From Syntrophomonadaceae bacterium (lineage in GTDB: Bacteria; Bacillota; Dethiobacteria; DTU022; UBA8154), in the NCBI GenBank assembly GCA_003561325.1, contig PWWY01000130.1, positions 1 to 12,495 of the forward strand: 12,495 nt of DNA, in the 5' to 3' direction. The notes below the pieces were generated by a model. That model was not told the DNA's origin, ran no database searches, and worked only from the letters and a program-made list of their open reading frames with translations. Positions 1-6,631 of this stretch are shown in pieces. The translations under genes and the position numbers were made by a program. Each line of letters starts with the position of its first letter. Within the stretch, counting starts at the first letter, position 1.

Positions 1-726
1 CTTTCGGATCATTTCTCCCAGGCTTCTCTCAAAGGCAGGCAGGGTAAGTTCTCCGAAGAGGTCGTTATGCCCTTTTTGCATGAACGCCGCCAAATTAAAA
101 AGCATCGCAAAAAGATCGCCCGATGAAGACATGGGGTAATCGTTAAAACCAAACTCCAGGGCCATCTTTTCAGAAAAATCAAGCTGGAAGCTGTCCACTG
201 TTTTACTGTAGTATCCCAAATCATGAATGTAGAAGGCACCGGTCCTATGCGCGTTGGCCAGGTCTTCGGGGAGCAGGTTGTCCAGGTAGTATTTTTCGCT
301 GGCCGTCCTGGCAATCTGGTGCATCTTTGACGCCGGGGATGAGCTGATCTCCGCTTCCTGTTCCCGGCTCCCTTCCAGCAGGATATCTTTTACCACGTCC
401 ATCAAGTCAGATTTGGTTTCCCGGATCCGGGTCCGTTTGTCCCGATATAAAATATAGGCCTTTGCCGTTTTGGCATGGCCTCGTTCAATCAGCACTTTCT
501 CCACAACATCTTGTATTTCTTCAACGGTAGGGTTTAATCCCGGAATTTTCCCCTCGCGAAGAAAAGAAATTACTTCTGCCGTCAATTCTTCCGCTAGCCG
601 GTAATTTTCTCCGCCAACCGCTTTCGCCGCCTTAAAAATCGCCTGGGTTATCTTCTCAGGACAAAACTCGACCACCCGTCCATCCCTTTTTCTAATTTCC
701 CGGAAAGGGAAGGTCTTTTCTAGCAA
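1..726 (-). CDS. nrdD: Class III (anaerobic) ribonucleoside-triphosphate reductase homologue, N-terminal part
   Basis: The first 242 codons are visible and the gene runs off the left edge; family members are about 700 residues. Class III enzymes reduce ribonucleoside triphosphates to deoxyribonucleotides with a glycyl radical, under anaerobic conditions. Seen: an ATP-cone at about residues 9-100 (KRDGRVVEF, then EEIQDVVEKVL and AKAYILYRDKR), then the start of the catalytic barrel with SEKYYLDNLLPEDLANAH (143-160) and YIHDLGYY (166-173), the HIHDLD region of NrdD. No ATG fits the N-terminus. I chose TTG at 726, preceded by AAAGGTGAT, with an in-frame TAA six codons upstream. It lies 72 nt after nrdR, its usual repressor. 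Odd: residue 179 is Ser (TVDSFQLDF), where NrdD proteins I recall have Cys (TVNCLQIDL), and GELTLPAFE replaces GGQSIPAFD. The radical glycine lies outside the window, so this could be a divergent subclass. Confidence 0.85.
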   Translation of the reverse strand, partial: MLEKTFPFREIRKRDGRVVEFCPEKITQAIFKAAKAVGGENYRLAEELTAEVISFLREGKIPGLNPTVEEIQDVVEKVLIERGHAKTAKAYILYRDKRTRIRETKSDLMDVVKDILLEGSREQEAEISSSPASKMHQIARTASEKYYLDNLLPEDLANAHRTGAFYIHDLGYYSKTVDSFQLDFSEKMALEFGFNDYPMSSSGDLFAMLFNLAAFMQKGHNDLFGELTLPAFERSLGEMIRK

Positions 727-741
727 GGGATCACCTTTTCT

Positions 742-753
742 TTACTTAAGTAA
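742..753. promoter_or_regulatory. 12-bp perfect palindrome upstream of nrdD
   Basis: TTACTTAAGTAA is a perfect palindrome lying 15 nt ahead of the nrdD TTG start and just upstream of its ribosome binding site. It could be a repressor operator or a small mRNA structure. It does not match the NrdR box consensus well. The function is inferred from position only. Confidence 0.3.
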
Positions 754-798
754 TGTTTTCAGCCAGGGGGATCGAACCTGCCGTTGCCCTGCGGCTTT

Positions 799-1296
799 TT
801 ACAGGTCCTCCGCCGTATCCTCCGGTCTAACCTTCCCTTCTCGCAGGGAGATCACCTTATCCAGTTCTTTCTTGAATTCTTCGATGTCCTTATACCGGTG
901 AAAAACCGAGGCATAGCGCACATAGGCAACTTCATCGATGGGAAGGAGTTTCTCCAACACCCGATGGCCGATTAATTCCGAGCTGATCTCCTGGATGTCC
1001 TCATTGCGTAATTCTCTTTCCACTTCTTCCACGATATTTTGGAAGGTCTGCATGGATATTTGACGTTTTTCCCCGGCCCGGATCAGGCCTTCCATGATCT
1101 TATTCCGATCAAACATCTGTTTATACCCATCCCGTTTCATCACGAACATGGGCAGCTCTTCCATTTTTTCGAACGTGGTAAAATGCTTGCCGCACTGCAG
1201 GCATTCCCGCCGCCTGCGTATGGCTTCACCCTCATCAAATGAGCGCGTATCTACGGCTTTGCTTTCATATTCTCCGCAATAAGGACATCTCATCAT
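799..1296 (-). CDS. nrdR: Transcriptional repressor NrdR
   Basis: NrdR is a zinc- and nucleotide-binding repressor of ribonucleotide reductase genes. It senses ATP/dATP through its ATP-cone and binds paired NrdR boxes. The 165 residues match the family length. Seen: an N-terminal zinc ribbon with Cys4, Cys7, Cys32 and Cys35 (RCPYCG and ECLQCGKHF), the basic IRRRRE stretch typical of the family, and an ATP-cone at about 50-140 (VMKRDGYKQMFDRNKI to VRYASVFHRYKDI). Two adjacent ATG codons open the frame. AGGAGG lies 9 nt ahead of the first, so that one is used here; most homologues begin at the second (MRCP). It sits between ylmC and nrdD, and the next gene is its expected target. A promoter-like sequence overlaps the end of ylmC, so nrdR-nrdD can be transcribed on its own. 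Confidence 0.97.
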   Translation of the reverse strand: MMRCPYCGEYESKAVDTRSFDEGEAIRRRRECLQCGKHFTTFEKMEELPMFVMKRDGYKQMFDRNKIMEGLIRAGEKRQISMQTFQNIVEEVERELRNEDIQEISSELIGHRVLEKLLPIDEVAYVRYASVFHRYKDIEEFKKELDKVISLREGKVRPEDTAEDL

Positions 1297-1338
1297 GTGG
1301 CAGCCCCTCCTGTTCTTCCTGGTTCTTCAAGCCTTTTC

Positions 1339-1368
1339 ATTATATAACATTTCCCTGATTGATGTCCA
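1339..1368 (-). promoter_or_regulatory. Sigma-A-type promoter for nrdR-nrdD
   Basis: Reading the minus strand, TGGACA (1368-1363) and a perfect TATAAT (1344-1339) are separated by 18 nt. The -35 matches TTGACA at five of six positions. The predicted start would fall about 35 nt ahead of nrdR, and the -35 abuts the ylmC stop codon. Around the -10, ATGTTATATAAT loosely resembles an NrdR box, too weakly to call. Confidence 0.5.
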
Positions 1369-1369
1369 G

Positions 1370-1618
1370 TTACAGGCTTTCCTCCTCCACCGGGAAGTCA
1401 ACTAAAATCGTGTCCAGCCCGACCTTGATGATCTTGTCCCAGGGGATCAAAAGCTCATTTTTCTTGCCCAGCACCCCGCGTAAGCCTCCGGCCCCCGGGA
1501 TGATAATGGCTTTTACGGTACCCTGCTCCACGTCCAGTTCTACGTCACTAATCACACCCAGCCTCTTGCCGTCATTGACATTGACCACGTCTCGGTCTCG
1601 CAGATCCGTCAGGCGCAT
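1370..1618 (-). CDS. ylmC: YlmC/YmxH family PRC-barrel protein
   Basis: This is a small 82-residue protein of the YlmC/YmxH family, a single PRC-barrel-like beta domain of unknown biochemical role often labelled a sporulation protein. The family pattern is visible throughout: LRDRDVVNVNDGKRLG at 6-21, then DVELDVEQGTVKAIIIPG, then KKNELLIPWDKIIKVGLDTILV. B. subtilis YlmC has the same KDVVNV-NGKKLG opening and a similar length (about 80 residues). The start is an ATG with GGAGGAGG at 1634-1627. In spore formers this gene normally follows sigG, directly downstream of ftsZ-spoIIGA-sigE-sigG. Here it follows ftsZ after a terminator, with no sigma genes between. The catalytic or binding function cannot be read from the sequence. 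Confidence 0.88.
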   Translation of the reverse strand: MRLTDLRDRDVVNVNDGKRLGVISDVELDVEQGTVKAIIIPGAGGLRGVLGKKNELLIPWDKIIKVGLDTILVDFPVEEESL

Positions 1619-1665
1619 CTCGCTCTCCTCCTCCAGGTACCCGCTAACCCGGGTCCCGTAGTTGT

Positions 1666-1676
1666 ATTATATTATA
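1666..1676 (-). promoter_or_regulatory. Possible promoter for ylmC (overlapping -10 hexamers)
   Basis: The minus strand reads TATAATATAAT, two overlapping perfect -10 hexamers, about 50 nt ahead of the ylmC start and downstream of the ftsZ terminator. No good -35 is found; the best is TATGCA, 17 nt upstream of the second hexamer. The position after a terminator supports a promoter, but the sequence is only half convincing. Confidence 0.35.
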
Positions 1677-1680
1677 AAAC

Positions 1681-1747
1681 CCCCTTGATGCATAGGGGCA
1701 GCCAGAAAACTCGACCCTACAGCTGGCTGGCTCCTTAAGGACGGAGC
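1681..1747. other. Structured ftsZ-ylmC intergenic sequence
   Basis: The 234-bp gap between ftsZ and ylmC contains no gene. Besides the terminator it holds three small inverted repeats: CCCCT/AGGGG around an 8-nt loop (near 1681-1698), CAGCCAG (1699-1705) with CTGGCTG (1723-1729), and GCTCC (1730-1734) with GGAGC (1743-1747). On the minus strand these lie upstream of the candidate ylmC -10 hexamers. They may be operators or remnants. No known riboswitch or T-box motif is recognised. Confidence 0.3.
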
Positions 1748-1785
1748 GCTGAATTTCCAGGCCTGCTAACTGGGGCAGGGAGAAC

Positions 1786-1815
1786 AAAAAAAGTATGGTT
1801 TTACCCATACTTTTT
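1786..1815 (-). terminator. Rho-independent terminator after ftsZ
   Basis: On the minus strand, AAAAAGTATGG (1815-1805) pairs with CCATACTTTTT (1798-1788) across a 6-nt loop, and the 3' arm continues as a run of seven T followed by G. It begins about 37 nt after the ftsZ stop. The core is only six pairs (GTATGG/CCATAC) flanked by A-T pairs, so termination may be partial. The flanking A and T runs would let it work in both directions. Confidence 0.7.
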
Positions 1816-1852
1816 CCAACCCGAAACCAGGGCGGCCGGCCCGCAATCTTCC

Positions 1853-2908
1853 TCACTGGCCTGAACGACGGCGCCTTAGAAAAGCCGGAATATCAATATC
1901 TACATCGTTAACGGGAGCCTCGGACAAAGTCTCCTCCTGCCTGGGGGAGAAAGCGCCCTTTTCGAACCCTGTGGCAATGACGGTTACCCTCGTTTCTTCC
2001 TGTAAGCTCTCGTCGATCACGGCGCCAAAAATAATATTGGCATCGGGATCCGCTTCGTTGATAATCGTTTCAGCGGCCTCATTGGCCTCGAAGAGGCTGA
2101 GCCCGCTGCCGCCGGTCACGTTAATCAAGACACTGCGTGCGCCTTCAATGGAAGTTTCCAGGAGAGGGCTAAAAATTGCGTTTTTAGCGGCGTCAATGGT
2201 ACTGTTCTCTCCGCTGGCCGTGCCGACTCCCATCAGGGCCGTTCCTGTTTCCTGCATAATCGTCCGGACGTCGGCAAAGTCCAGGTTAATCAAACCGGGG
2301 ATGGCGATAAGGTCAGAAATGCCCTGCACTCCCTGTCGGAGCACATCATCGGCAATGCGAAAAGCTTCTACCAGCGGCGTCCGCTTGTCCACAACCTGGA
2401 GCAGCTTATCGTTGGGAATGATGATCAGGGTATCCACTTTTTCCTTGAGCGCGGTGATCCCCTCCTCCGCCTGGACCATGCGCCTGCGGCCCTCGAACGT
2501 AAAGGGCCGTGTCACAACCCCGACAGTTAAGGCTCCCAGGGTTTTGGCAATCTCCGCAATAATTGGGGCGGCGCCGGTCCCGGTGCCTCCCCCCATCCCA
2601 GCCGTAATAAAAACCATGTCGGAGCTTTTCAAAACAGATTCAATCTCGTCCCTGTTCTCCTCTGCCGCCTGGCGGCCGATCTCCGGGTTCCCACCCGAAC
2701 CCAGTCCCTTGGTTAATTTAGCGCCGATTTGCAGCTTGGTTCCTGATTTGGCCAGTTCCAGGGCCTGGGCGTCCGTATTAACAGAAATAAAGTCAACTCC
2801 CTTTAAACCAGCGGCAATCATCCGGTTAACGGCGTTATTTCCCCCGCCGCCAACACCAATTACTTTGATCTGGGCGAAAAGTTCCATTTCTATTTCATAT
2901 TCGATCAT
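1853..2908 (-). CDS. ftsZ: Cell division protein FtsZ
   Basis: FtsZ is the tubulin-like GTPase that polymerises at midcell and recruits the division machinery. Seen: [15 protein letters not shown] (16-30), the tubulin signature GGGTGTG at 106-112 (GTP binding), [12 protein letters not shown] (132-143), and the T7 loop NLDFAD (208-213), whose acidic residues complete GTP hydrolysis. The C-terminus has a short linker and the peptide [12 protein letters not shown], the docking site for FtsA, SepF and similar partners. I chose the ATG at 2908 (351 residues, [16 protein letters not shown]), because AGGGAGG lies at 2925-2919 and homologues begin there. An in-frame ATG at 2941 would add 11 residues but has no ribosome binding site. 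It follows ftsA by 65 nt and is followed by a terminator. Confidence 0.98.
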   Translation of the reverse strand: MIEYEIEMELFAQIKVIGVGGGGNNAVNRMIAAGLKGVDFISVNTDAQALELAKSGTKLQIGAKLTKGLGSGGNPEIGRQAAEENRDEIESVLKSSDMVFITAGMGGGTGTGAAPIIAEIAKTLGALTVGVVTRPFTFEGRRRMVQAEEGITALKEKVDTLIIIPNDKLLQVVDKRTPLVEAFRIADDVLRQGVQGISDLIAIPGLINLDFADVRTIMQETGTALMGVGTASGENSTIDAAKNAIFSPLLETSIEGARSVLINVTGGSGLSLFEANEAAETIINEADPDANIIFGAVIDESLQEETRVTVIATGFEKGAFSPRQEETLSEAPVNDVDIDIPAFLRRRRSGQ

Positions 2909-2973
2909 GGCTTCCACGCCTCCCTGTTCATTAACATTCATGGCGAGCGAGCAAACGCGGTGGGGTCAAAAAA

Positions 2974-4203
2974 TTAGTCCCAGATATCGGCCAGGAACGT
3001 TTTGATTCTTTTCCAAAGATTCCCGAAAAATCCGGCTCTCCCATCCTGCTGGCGGTACTGTGTACCCGAACCCTGGTGTCGGATCACGTAATGGATGATC
3101 CCTACCGCCGTAGAATAAATGGGACTTTTAACGCCGAGATAATTTGGCTGGGCAATGCGCACCGTGGAGTTAAAGTAGGATTCGGCCAATTCGGTGATCC
3201 CTTGCATGAGGGAAACGCCTCCGGTTAAGACGACACCGCCGGGGGGCATCTGGCTGTATCCCATTTTTACCATTTCATTTTTGCACAGCTGCATAATTTC
3301 CTGGATACGGGGCTCAATAAACGTAGACAGTTCGCGCGCTGTGATCATGCGCTTTTCTTTGCCGCTGATGCCCTCGATCTCGATCTCACGGTCATTGCTC
3401 ACGCTGCCGGCCACGGCCGAACCGTACTCGGTTTTCACCTTCTCGGCCAGCTGGAAAGTTGTCCGCATCCCCACCGCCATGTCATTGGTAATGTGATCCC
3501 CACCCACAGGCAGAACTGCAATATCTTTTAAAGCGCCATCTTTATAAAGAGCAACTTCTGTGGTCCCACCACCCAGGTCAATTAAAAAAGAACCCAGTTC
3601 TTTTTCATCCCGGGAAAGACAAACTTCCCCGTTCGCCAGTGCGTTCAAGATGAGCGCATTGACTTCATGCCCGGAAACGTTGATACAGCGCATCAGGTTT
3701 CTCAAGGAGGTCATGGAGCCGGTAATGATCATGGCTTCGACTTCCAACCGGACACCCAGCATGCCCACCGGGTCGCGAATGCCATCGTAGCCGTCTACAA
3801 TAAATTCCCGGGGAATCACGTCAATAATTTCACGGTCCTGGGGCAAGGCGATCACCCTTGCGGCCTGGAGCACCCGCTCAACATCCTGTTCGGTGATTTC
3901 TTTATCATCACGGGACACGGCAACAACGCCGCGATTGTTGACCAAACCAATATTGGAGCCGACGATGCCTACATTTACCTCTGAGATTTTCGAACCGACC
4001 ATTCGTTCCGCTTCTGCCGCGGCCTTGCTGATGGATTCAACGGTCCGTTCCAAATCGACGATCACGCCCTTGCGAATACCTTCAGAAGGACTCGTTCCGA
4101 CACCGACAATATTTACCGCGCGGTCCGTGACAATTTCACCCACGATGATACGCACGTTCGATGTTCCGATGTCCATCCCGGCTACAATTTCTCGCCTGGT
4201 CAA
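2974..4203 (-). CDS. ftsA: Cell division protein FtsA
   Basis: FtsA is the actin-like ATPase that tethers FtsZ to the membrane and helps recruit later division proteins. The 409 residues match the family. Seen: phosphate-1 loop GMDIGTSNVR (9-18), the FtsA-specific 1C subdomain at about 86-165, phosphate-2 loop DLGGGTTEVALYKDG (209-223), the adenosine motif LTGGVSLMQG (326-335), and a C-terminal amphipathic helix (GFFGNLWKRIKTFLADIW, 391-408) that acts as the membrane anchor. The start is TTG at 4203, after AAGGGGGTG with suitable spacing. The only nearby in-frame ATG (residue 10) would cut into the phosphate loop. A sigma-H-type promoter lies about 45 nt upstream. It pairs with ftsZ, as in most Bacillota. 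Confidence 0.97.
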   Translation of the reverse strand: MTRREIVAGMDIGTSNVRIIVGEIVTDRAVNIVGVGTSPSEGIRKGVIVDLERTVESISKAAAEAERMVGSKISEVNVGIVGSNIGLVNNRGVVAVSRDDKEITEQDVERVLQAARVIALPQDREIIDVIPREFIVDGYDGIRDPVGMLGVRLEVEAMIITGSMTSLRNLMRCINVSGHEVNALILNALANGEVCLSRDEKELGSFLIDLGGGTTEVALYKDGALKDIAVLPVGGDHITNDMAVGMRTTFQLAEKVKTEYGSAVAGSVSNDREIEIEGISGKEKRMITARELSTFIEPRIQEIMQLCKNEMVKMGYSQMPPGGVVLTGGVSLMQGITELAESYFNSTVRIAQPNYLGVKSPIYSTAVGIIHYVIRHQGSGTQYRQQDGRAGFFGNLWKRIKTFLADIWD

Positions 4204-4248
4204 CCCTACACCCCCTTGTAACGACCTTCAAAAACAGACTCTTTTTAC

Positions 4249-4277
4249 ATATTCCACATGATTAAAATATATCCTTT
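4249..4277 (-). promoter_or_regulatory. Sigma-H-type promoter ahead of ftsAZ
   Basis: On the minus strand, AAAGGATAT (4277-4269) and GTGGAATAT (4257-4249) are separated by 11 nt. This fits the B. subtilis sigma-H consensus RnAGGAwWW, 11-12 nt, RnnGAATww at every defined position. The predicted start would be near 4241, about 40 nt ahead of the ftsA start codon. In B. subtilis, ftsAZ has a sigma-H promoter that raises FtsZ at the onset of sporulation. The match is seen in the sequence; its use by sigma-H is inferred. Confidence 0.65.
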
Positions 4278-4334
4278 TTCACAATAAATTATTTTTCCTG
4301 CTCGTGCAGATCTGAAAGGTGGCGAAGCTGGATT

Positions 4335-4358
4335 CCCGGCGCCTTTTTGGGGCCCGGG
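4335..4358. other. GC-rich hairpin between ftsQ and ftsA
   Basis: On the minus strand, CCCGGGCC pairs with GGC-G-CCGGG (eight pairs with one bulged G) around the loop CCAAAAA. It lies about 80 nt after the ftsQ stop and upstream of the sigma-H-type promoter. No T run follows, so it is not a standard terminator. It may stabilise or process the upstream mRNA. Confidence 0.4.
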
Positions 4359-4370
4359 GAAAAAGCATGC

Positions 4371-4416
4371 AGCCTTACTTGATCGCCTTTTCTATAGCCT
4401 TAACGTGATCGCCTTT
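4371..4416. repeat. Short imperfect direct repeat downstream of ftsQ
   Basis: Two head-to-tail copies lie in the non-coding gap just after ftsQ: AGCCTTACTTGATCGCCTTT (4371-4390) and AGCCTTAACGTGATCGCCTT plus one T (4396-4416). They differ by one inserted base and one or two substitutions and are separated by TCTAT. The role is unknown; they could be a protein-binding site or a local duplication. Confidence 0.6.
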
Positions 4417-4439
4417 CATGCAGCTCAATCTTAACCGCC

Positions 4440-5237
4440 CTAAGGATTCTGAAAGGGGCGGAAAACGGGGGTTTCTACCACGCGCAGGTCCAGGTAACCC
4501 GCCAGGAGCTCTTCCCGGTTTTGCTTCAATCGGGTGTAGATGGACTGCAAAACATCTATTTTCCTCGCCAGGTCCGTCTTGCTGCCCAGCCAAACCTCCA
4601 TTCCTTCCCAGGTGTAAACGGTAATTTGCTGGGGGTTCTCCACGTTGACTTCCGCCAGGGGAAGGGACGGCCGCTCTGCCAATGCTTCCAAAAATATTTC
4701 GATGATTTCGCCGCGGGCCCGATCGGGAATGGAAGAACCAACATCCATCTGGCCCCATAACAGCCCGTTGATCAAGGGAAGTTCTCCCATGTAGTGATTC
4801 TGGATCCCGATGAATGTGCCGTCTGGTGCCAGCTCCAGGTAGTAGCCATGATACGATACCAGGGCCGCGGGGTATTTTTCTTCAACGTGAATCACCAACC
4901 CCGCCGGCAGATCGCGTTCAACTTGCACCGATTGAATCCGCGGCATCGCCAGGGCTTTCTCGCGAAATAGCGGGGGAGTTACGCTCCAGATATTCATGCC
5001 CTCCTGGAGCCGGGTGATCGTTCGAAAATCCTCCAAGGGTACTTTGTCCAGTCCTTGGATCTCAATCCGCTCGATGTTAAACAAAGATGAACGCAAAAAA
5101 AAGCTAAAGGAAAGGGTGCAGGCCGCCAGGAGCAAAATAAAAAGGAGCGCACCTTTCGTTTTTTTGTGCTGACGGGACTCCGCCTTTTGGGTTTGTGGGT
5201 TCGAGGAACCGCCTTGGGAAAGCCGCTGTCGCTGCAT
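4440..5237 (-). CDS. ftsQ: Cell division protein FtsQ/DivIB
   Basis: FtsQ (DivIB in Gram-positives) is a bitopic membrane protein that scaffolds the FtsL-FtsB/DivIC-FtsW-FtsI complex at the septum. Seen: a short, basic, polar cytoplasmic tail (1-28), one membrane segment at about 29-48 (GALLFILLLAACTLSFSFFL), then an extracellular POTRA domain beginning LFNIERIEIQGLDKV (52-66) and ending near the EEKYPAALV strand, then the FtsQ beta domain, which closes with GYLDLRVVETPVFRP. I chose ATG at 5237 (265 residues) because GGGGGTG lies 9 nt upstream. A GTG four codons earlier (5249) keeps the frame but has a poor ribosome binding site. The predicted product is of ordinary length. B. subtilis has ylxW, ylxX and sbp between divIB and ftsA; none is present here. 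Confidence 0.93.
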   Translation of the reverse strand: MQRQRLSQGGSSNPQTQKAESRQHKKTKGALLFILLLAACTLSFSFFLRSSLFNIERIEIQGLDKVPLEDFRTITRLQEGMNIWSVTPPLFREKALAMPRIQSVQVERDLPAGLVIHVEEKYPAALVSYHGYYLELAPDGTFIGIQNHYMGELPLINGLLWGQMDVGSSIPDRARGEIIEIFLEALAERPSLPLAEVNVENPQQITVYTWEGMEVWLGSKTDLARKIDVLQSIYTRLKQNREELLAGYLDLRVVETPVFRPFQNP

Positions 5238-5312
5238 CAATTTCTGCACCCCCGGTACAAGGATGAATCATTTGTGGAACCTGATTTCTGGGTTCTGGAT
5301 GCCGGGAAGTTA

Positions 5313-5337
5313 GTCTGCCCCATGATCCCGTGCAGAC
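5313..5337. other. Hairpin in the murA-ftsQ gap
   Basis: GTCTGC (5313-5318) and GCAGAC (5332-5337) form a six-pair stem around a 13-nt loop, in the 117-bp gap between murA and ftsQ. No T run follows on the coding strand, so it is not called a terminator. The rest of the gap shows no gene or clear promoter. Confidence 0.3.
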
Positions 5338-5354
5338 AAGTCATTCCTGAGAGC

Positions 5355-6629
5355 TCACGGGGAAAGATCAAGGCCGCTCGTTCTTTGTATGCGCGCTCCC
5401 AGCTGGCCCAGCGCCTTCTCCATGCACTCATAACCCCGATCAATATGCCACACATGCTGAATGACCGACGTCCCTTCCGCGGCCAGGGCGGCCAGGACAA
5501 GGGCAGCCCCGGCTCGCAGGTCCGTGGCGTTTACCTGGGCCCCGACCAGGCGCTCCACGCCCGTGATCAATGCGTTTCGGCCTTTAACACTGACCTGGGC
5601 CTTCATTTTGATCAGTTCTTGCATGTGCTGGAAGCGGGCTTCAAAGACGCTCTCCACGATCAGGCTATCTCCCCTCGCTTTCGTCAGCAGGGCCGACATG
5701 GGAGCCTGGAGATCCGTAGGAAAACCCGGGTAGGGAAGGGTTCTTAGGGTTTCCACGGCTTGTAAACGCCCGTTTAACACCGTCAAGCTGTCTTCCGTTC
5801 CCTGGATTTCCACACCCGCTTCTTTCAGCTTGGCCACGACGGCATCCAGGTGCGTAGGGATGATGTTATGAAGCGTGACCTGGCCCCCGGTGATGGCGGC
5901 TGCCATCAGGTACGTGCCGGCAACGATGCGGTCGGGAATAATGCGATAATGACATCCTCCTGCGGCAGGAACCCCTGCAATGCGGATCTTTTCCGTGCCC
6001 GCCCCACGAACCTGGCAGCCCATGGTATTCAAAAAATTCTGCAGATCGACGATTTCAGGTTCCTTGGCCGCGTTATGTATGATCGTCTTCCCGTGAGCCA
6101 GGACGGCGGCCATGATCAGGTTCTCCGTGGCGCCTACACTGGGATAATCCAGGTGGATATCCGTTCCCAGTAGTTTTTCCGCAGATGCTTCGATATAGCC
6201 GTTTTCTTCGCGAACCTGGACGCCCAGGGAAGCCAGCCCCTTCAGGTGCAGATCGATGGGCCTGGGCCCGATGGAGCACCCCCCGGGGTACGTTAACTTG
6301 ACCTTACCAAGTCGGGCCAGCAGCGGACCCATGAGAAATATCGATGACCGCATCTCCTTCATAAATTCATCGGGAATGGTGTGATGAATTTCTGCTCCCG
6401 GCGTCACCTGCAACGTGTCTCCCCGGTACACCACTTCAAAACCCAGGGCTCCGAGGATATTTTTCATCACGTGGAGATCGTAAATGTTCGGTATGTTATG
6501 CAGAACCACGCTTTCTTCGCTGCTGTTCAATACAGAAGCGGCCATGATTGGAAGCATGGAATTCTTTGCCCCTTTTACCAGCAGGGAACCGTCTAGCCTG
6601 TTTCCTCCCTCAACAACAAACTGCTCCAT
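5355..6629 (-). CDS. murA: UDP-N-acetylglucosamine 1-carboxyvinyltransferase
   Basis: MurA transfers enolpyruvate from PEP to UDP-GlcNAc, the first committed step of peptidoglycan precursor synthesis, in the cytoplasm. The 424 residues are normal length. Seen: the N-terminal catalytic pair Lys22-Asn23 in GAKNSMLP, MRSSIFLMGPLLARLG (93-108), and the mobile loop GGCSIGPRPIDLH with Cys118, the residue alkylated by fosfomycin. This predicts a fosfomycin-sensitive enzyme; many homologues with Asp here are resistant. The true start is ATG 6629 (MEQFVVEGGNRL), with GGGGGAGGT just upstream. The open frame extends 32 codons further but has no homology and overlaps murB. It starts 2 nt after the murB stop, so the two are probably translationally coupled. 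The position between murB and ftsQ is common in Clostridia. Confidence 0.98.
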   Translation of the reverse strand: MEQFVVEGGNRLDGSLLVKGAKNSMLPIMAASVLNSSEESVVLHNIPNIYDLHVMKNILGALGFEVVYRGDTLQVTPGAEIHHTIPDEFMKEMRSSIFLMGPLLARLGKVKLTYPGGCSIGPRPIDLHLKGLASLGVQVREENGYIEASAEKLLGTDIHLDYPSVGATENLIMAAVLAHGKTIIHNAAKEPEIVDLQNFLNTMGCQVRGAGTEKIRIAGVPAAGGCHYRIIPDRIVAGTYLMAAAITGGQVTLHNIIPTHLDAVVAKLKEAGVEIQGTEDSLTVLNGRLQAVETLRTLPYPGFPTDLQAPMSALLTKARGDSLIVESVFEARFQHMQELIKMKAQVSVKGRNALITGVERLVGAQVNATDLRAGAALVLAALAAEGTSVIQHVWHIDRGYECMEKALGQLGARIQRTSGLDLSP

Positions 6630-6631
6630 GA

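Noticed and set aside
757..782. tRNA-like T-arm: the minus strand reads GGTTCGATCC between nrdR and nrdD
   Set aside because: The flanking stem does not pair (two or three mismatches in five), and the room upstream before the nrdR stop is too short for the rest of a tRNA.
1644..1856. 70-codon minus-strand ORF overlapping the end of ftsZ, possibly a small gene in the spoIIGA position
   Set aside because: It runs through the ftsZ terminator and the inverted repeats, has no recognisable motif or family pattern, and its composition looks like non-coding sequence.
1971..3005. 344-codon open frame on the plus strand, antisense to ftsZ
   Set aside because: It is a shadow of ftsZ codon use, being rich in Ser, Pro and Ile, with no ribosome binding site and no family resemblance; the same holds for the long plus-strand frames opposite ftsW (8759-9475) and murA (5166-5747).
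4375..4419. 14-codon ORF after ftsQ as a real leader peptide
   Set aside because: There is no ribosome binding site ahead of its ATG and it arises from the direct repeat; it is kept only as a note on the repeat.
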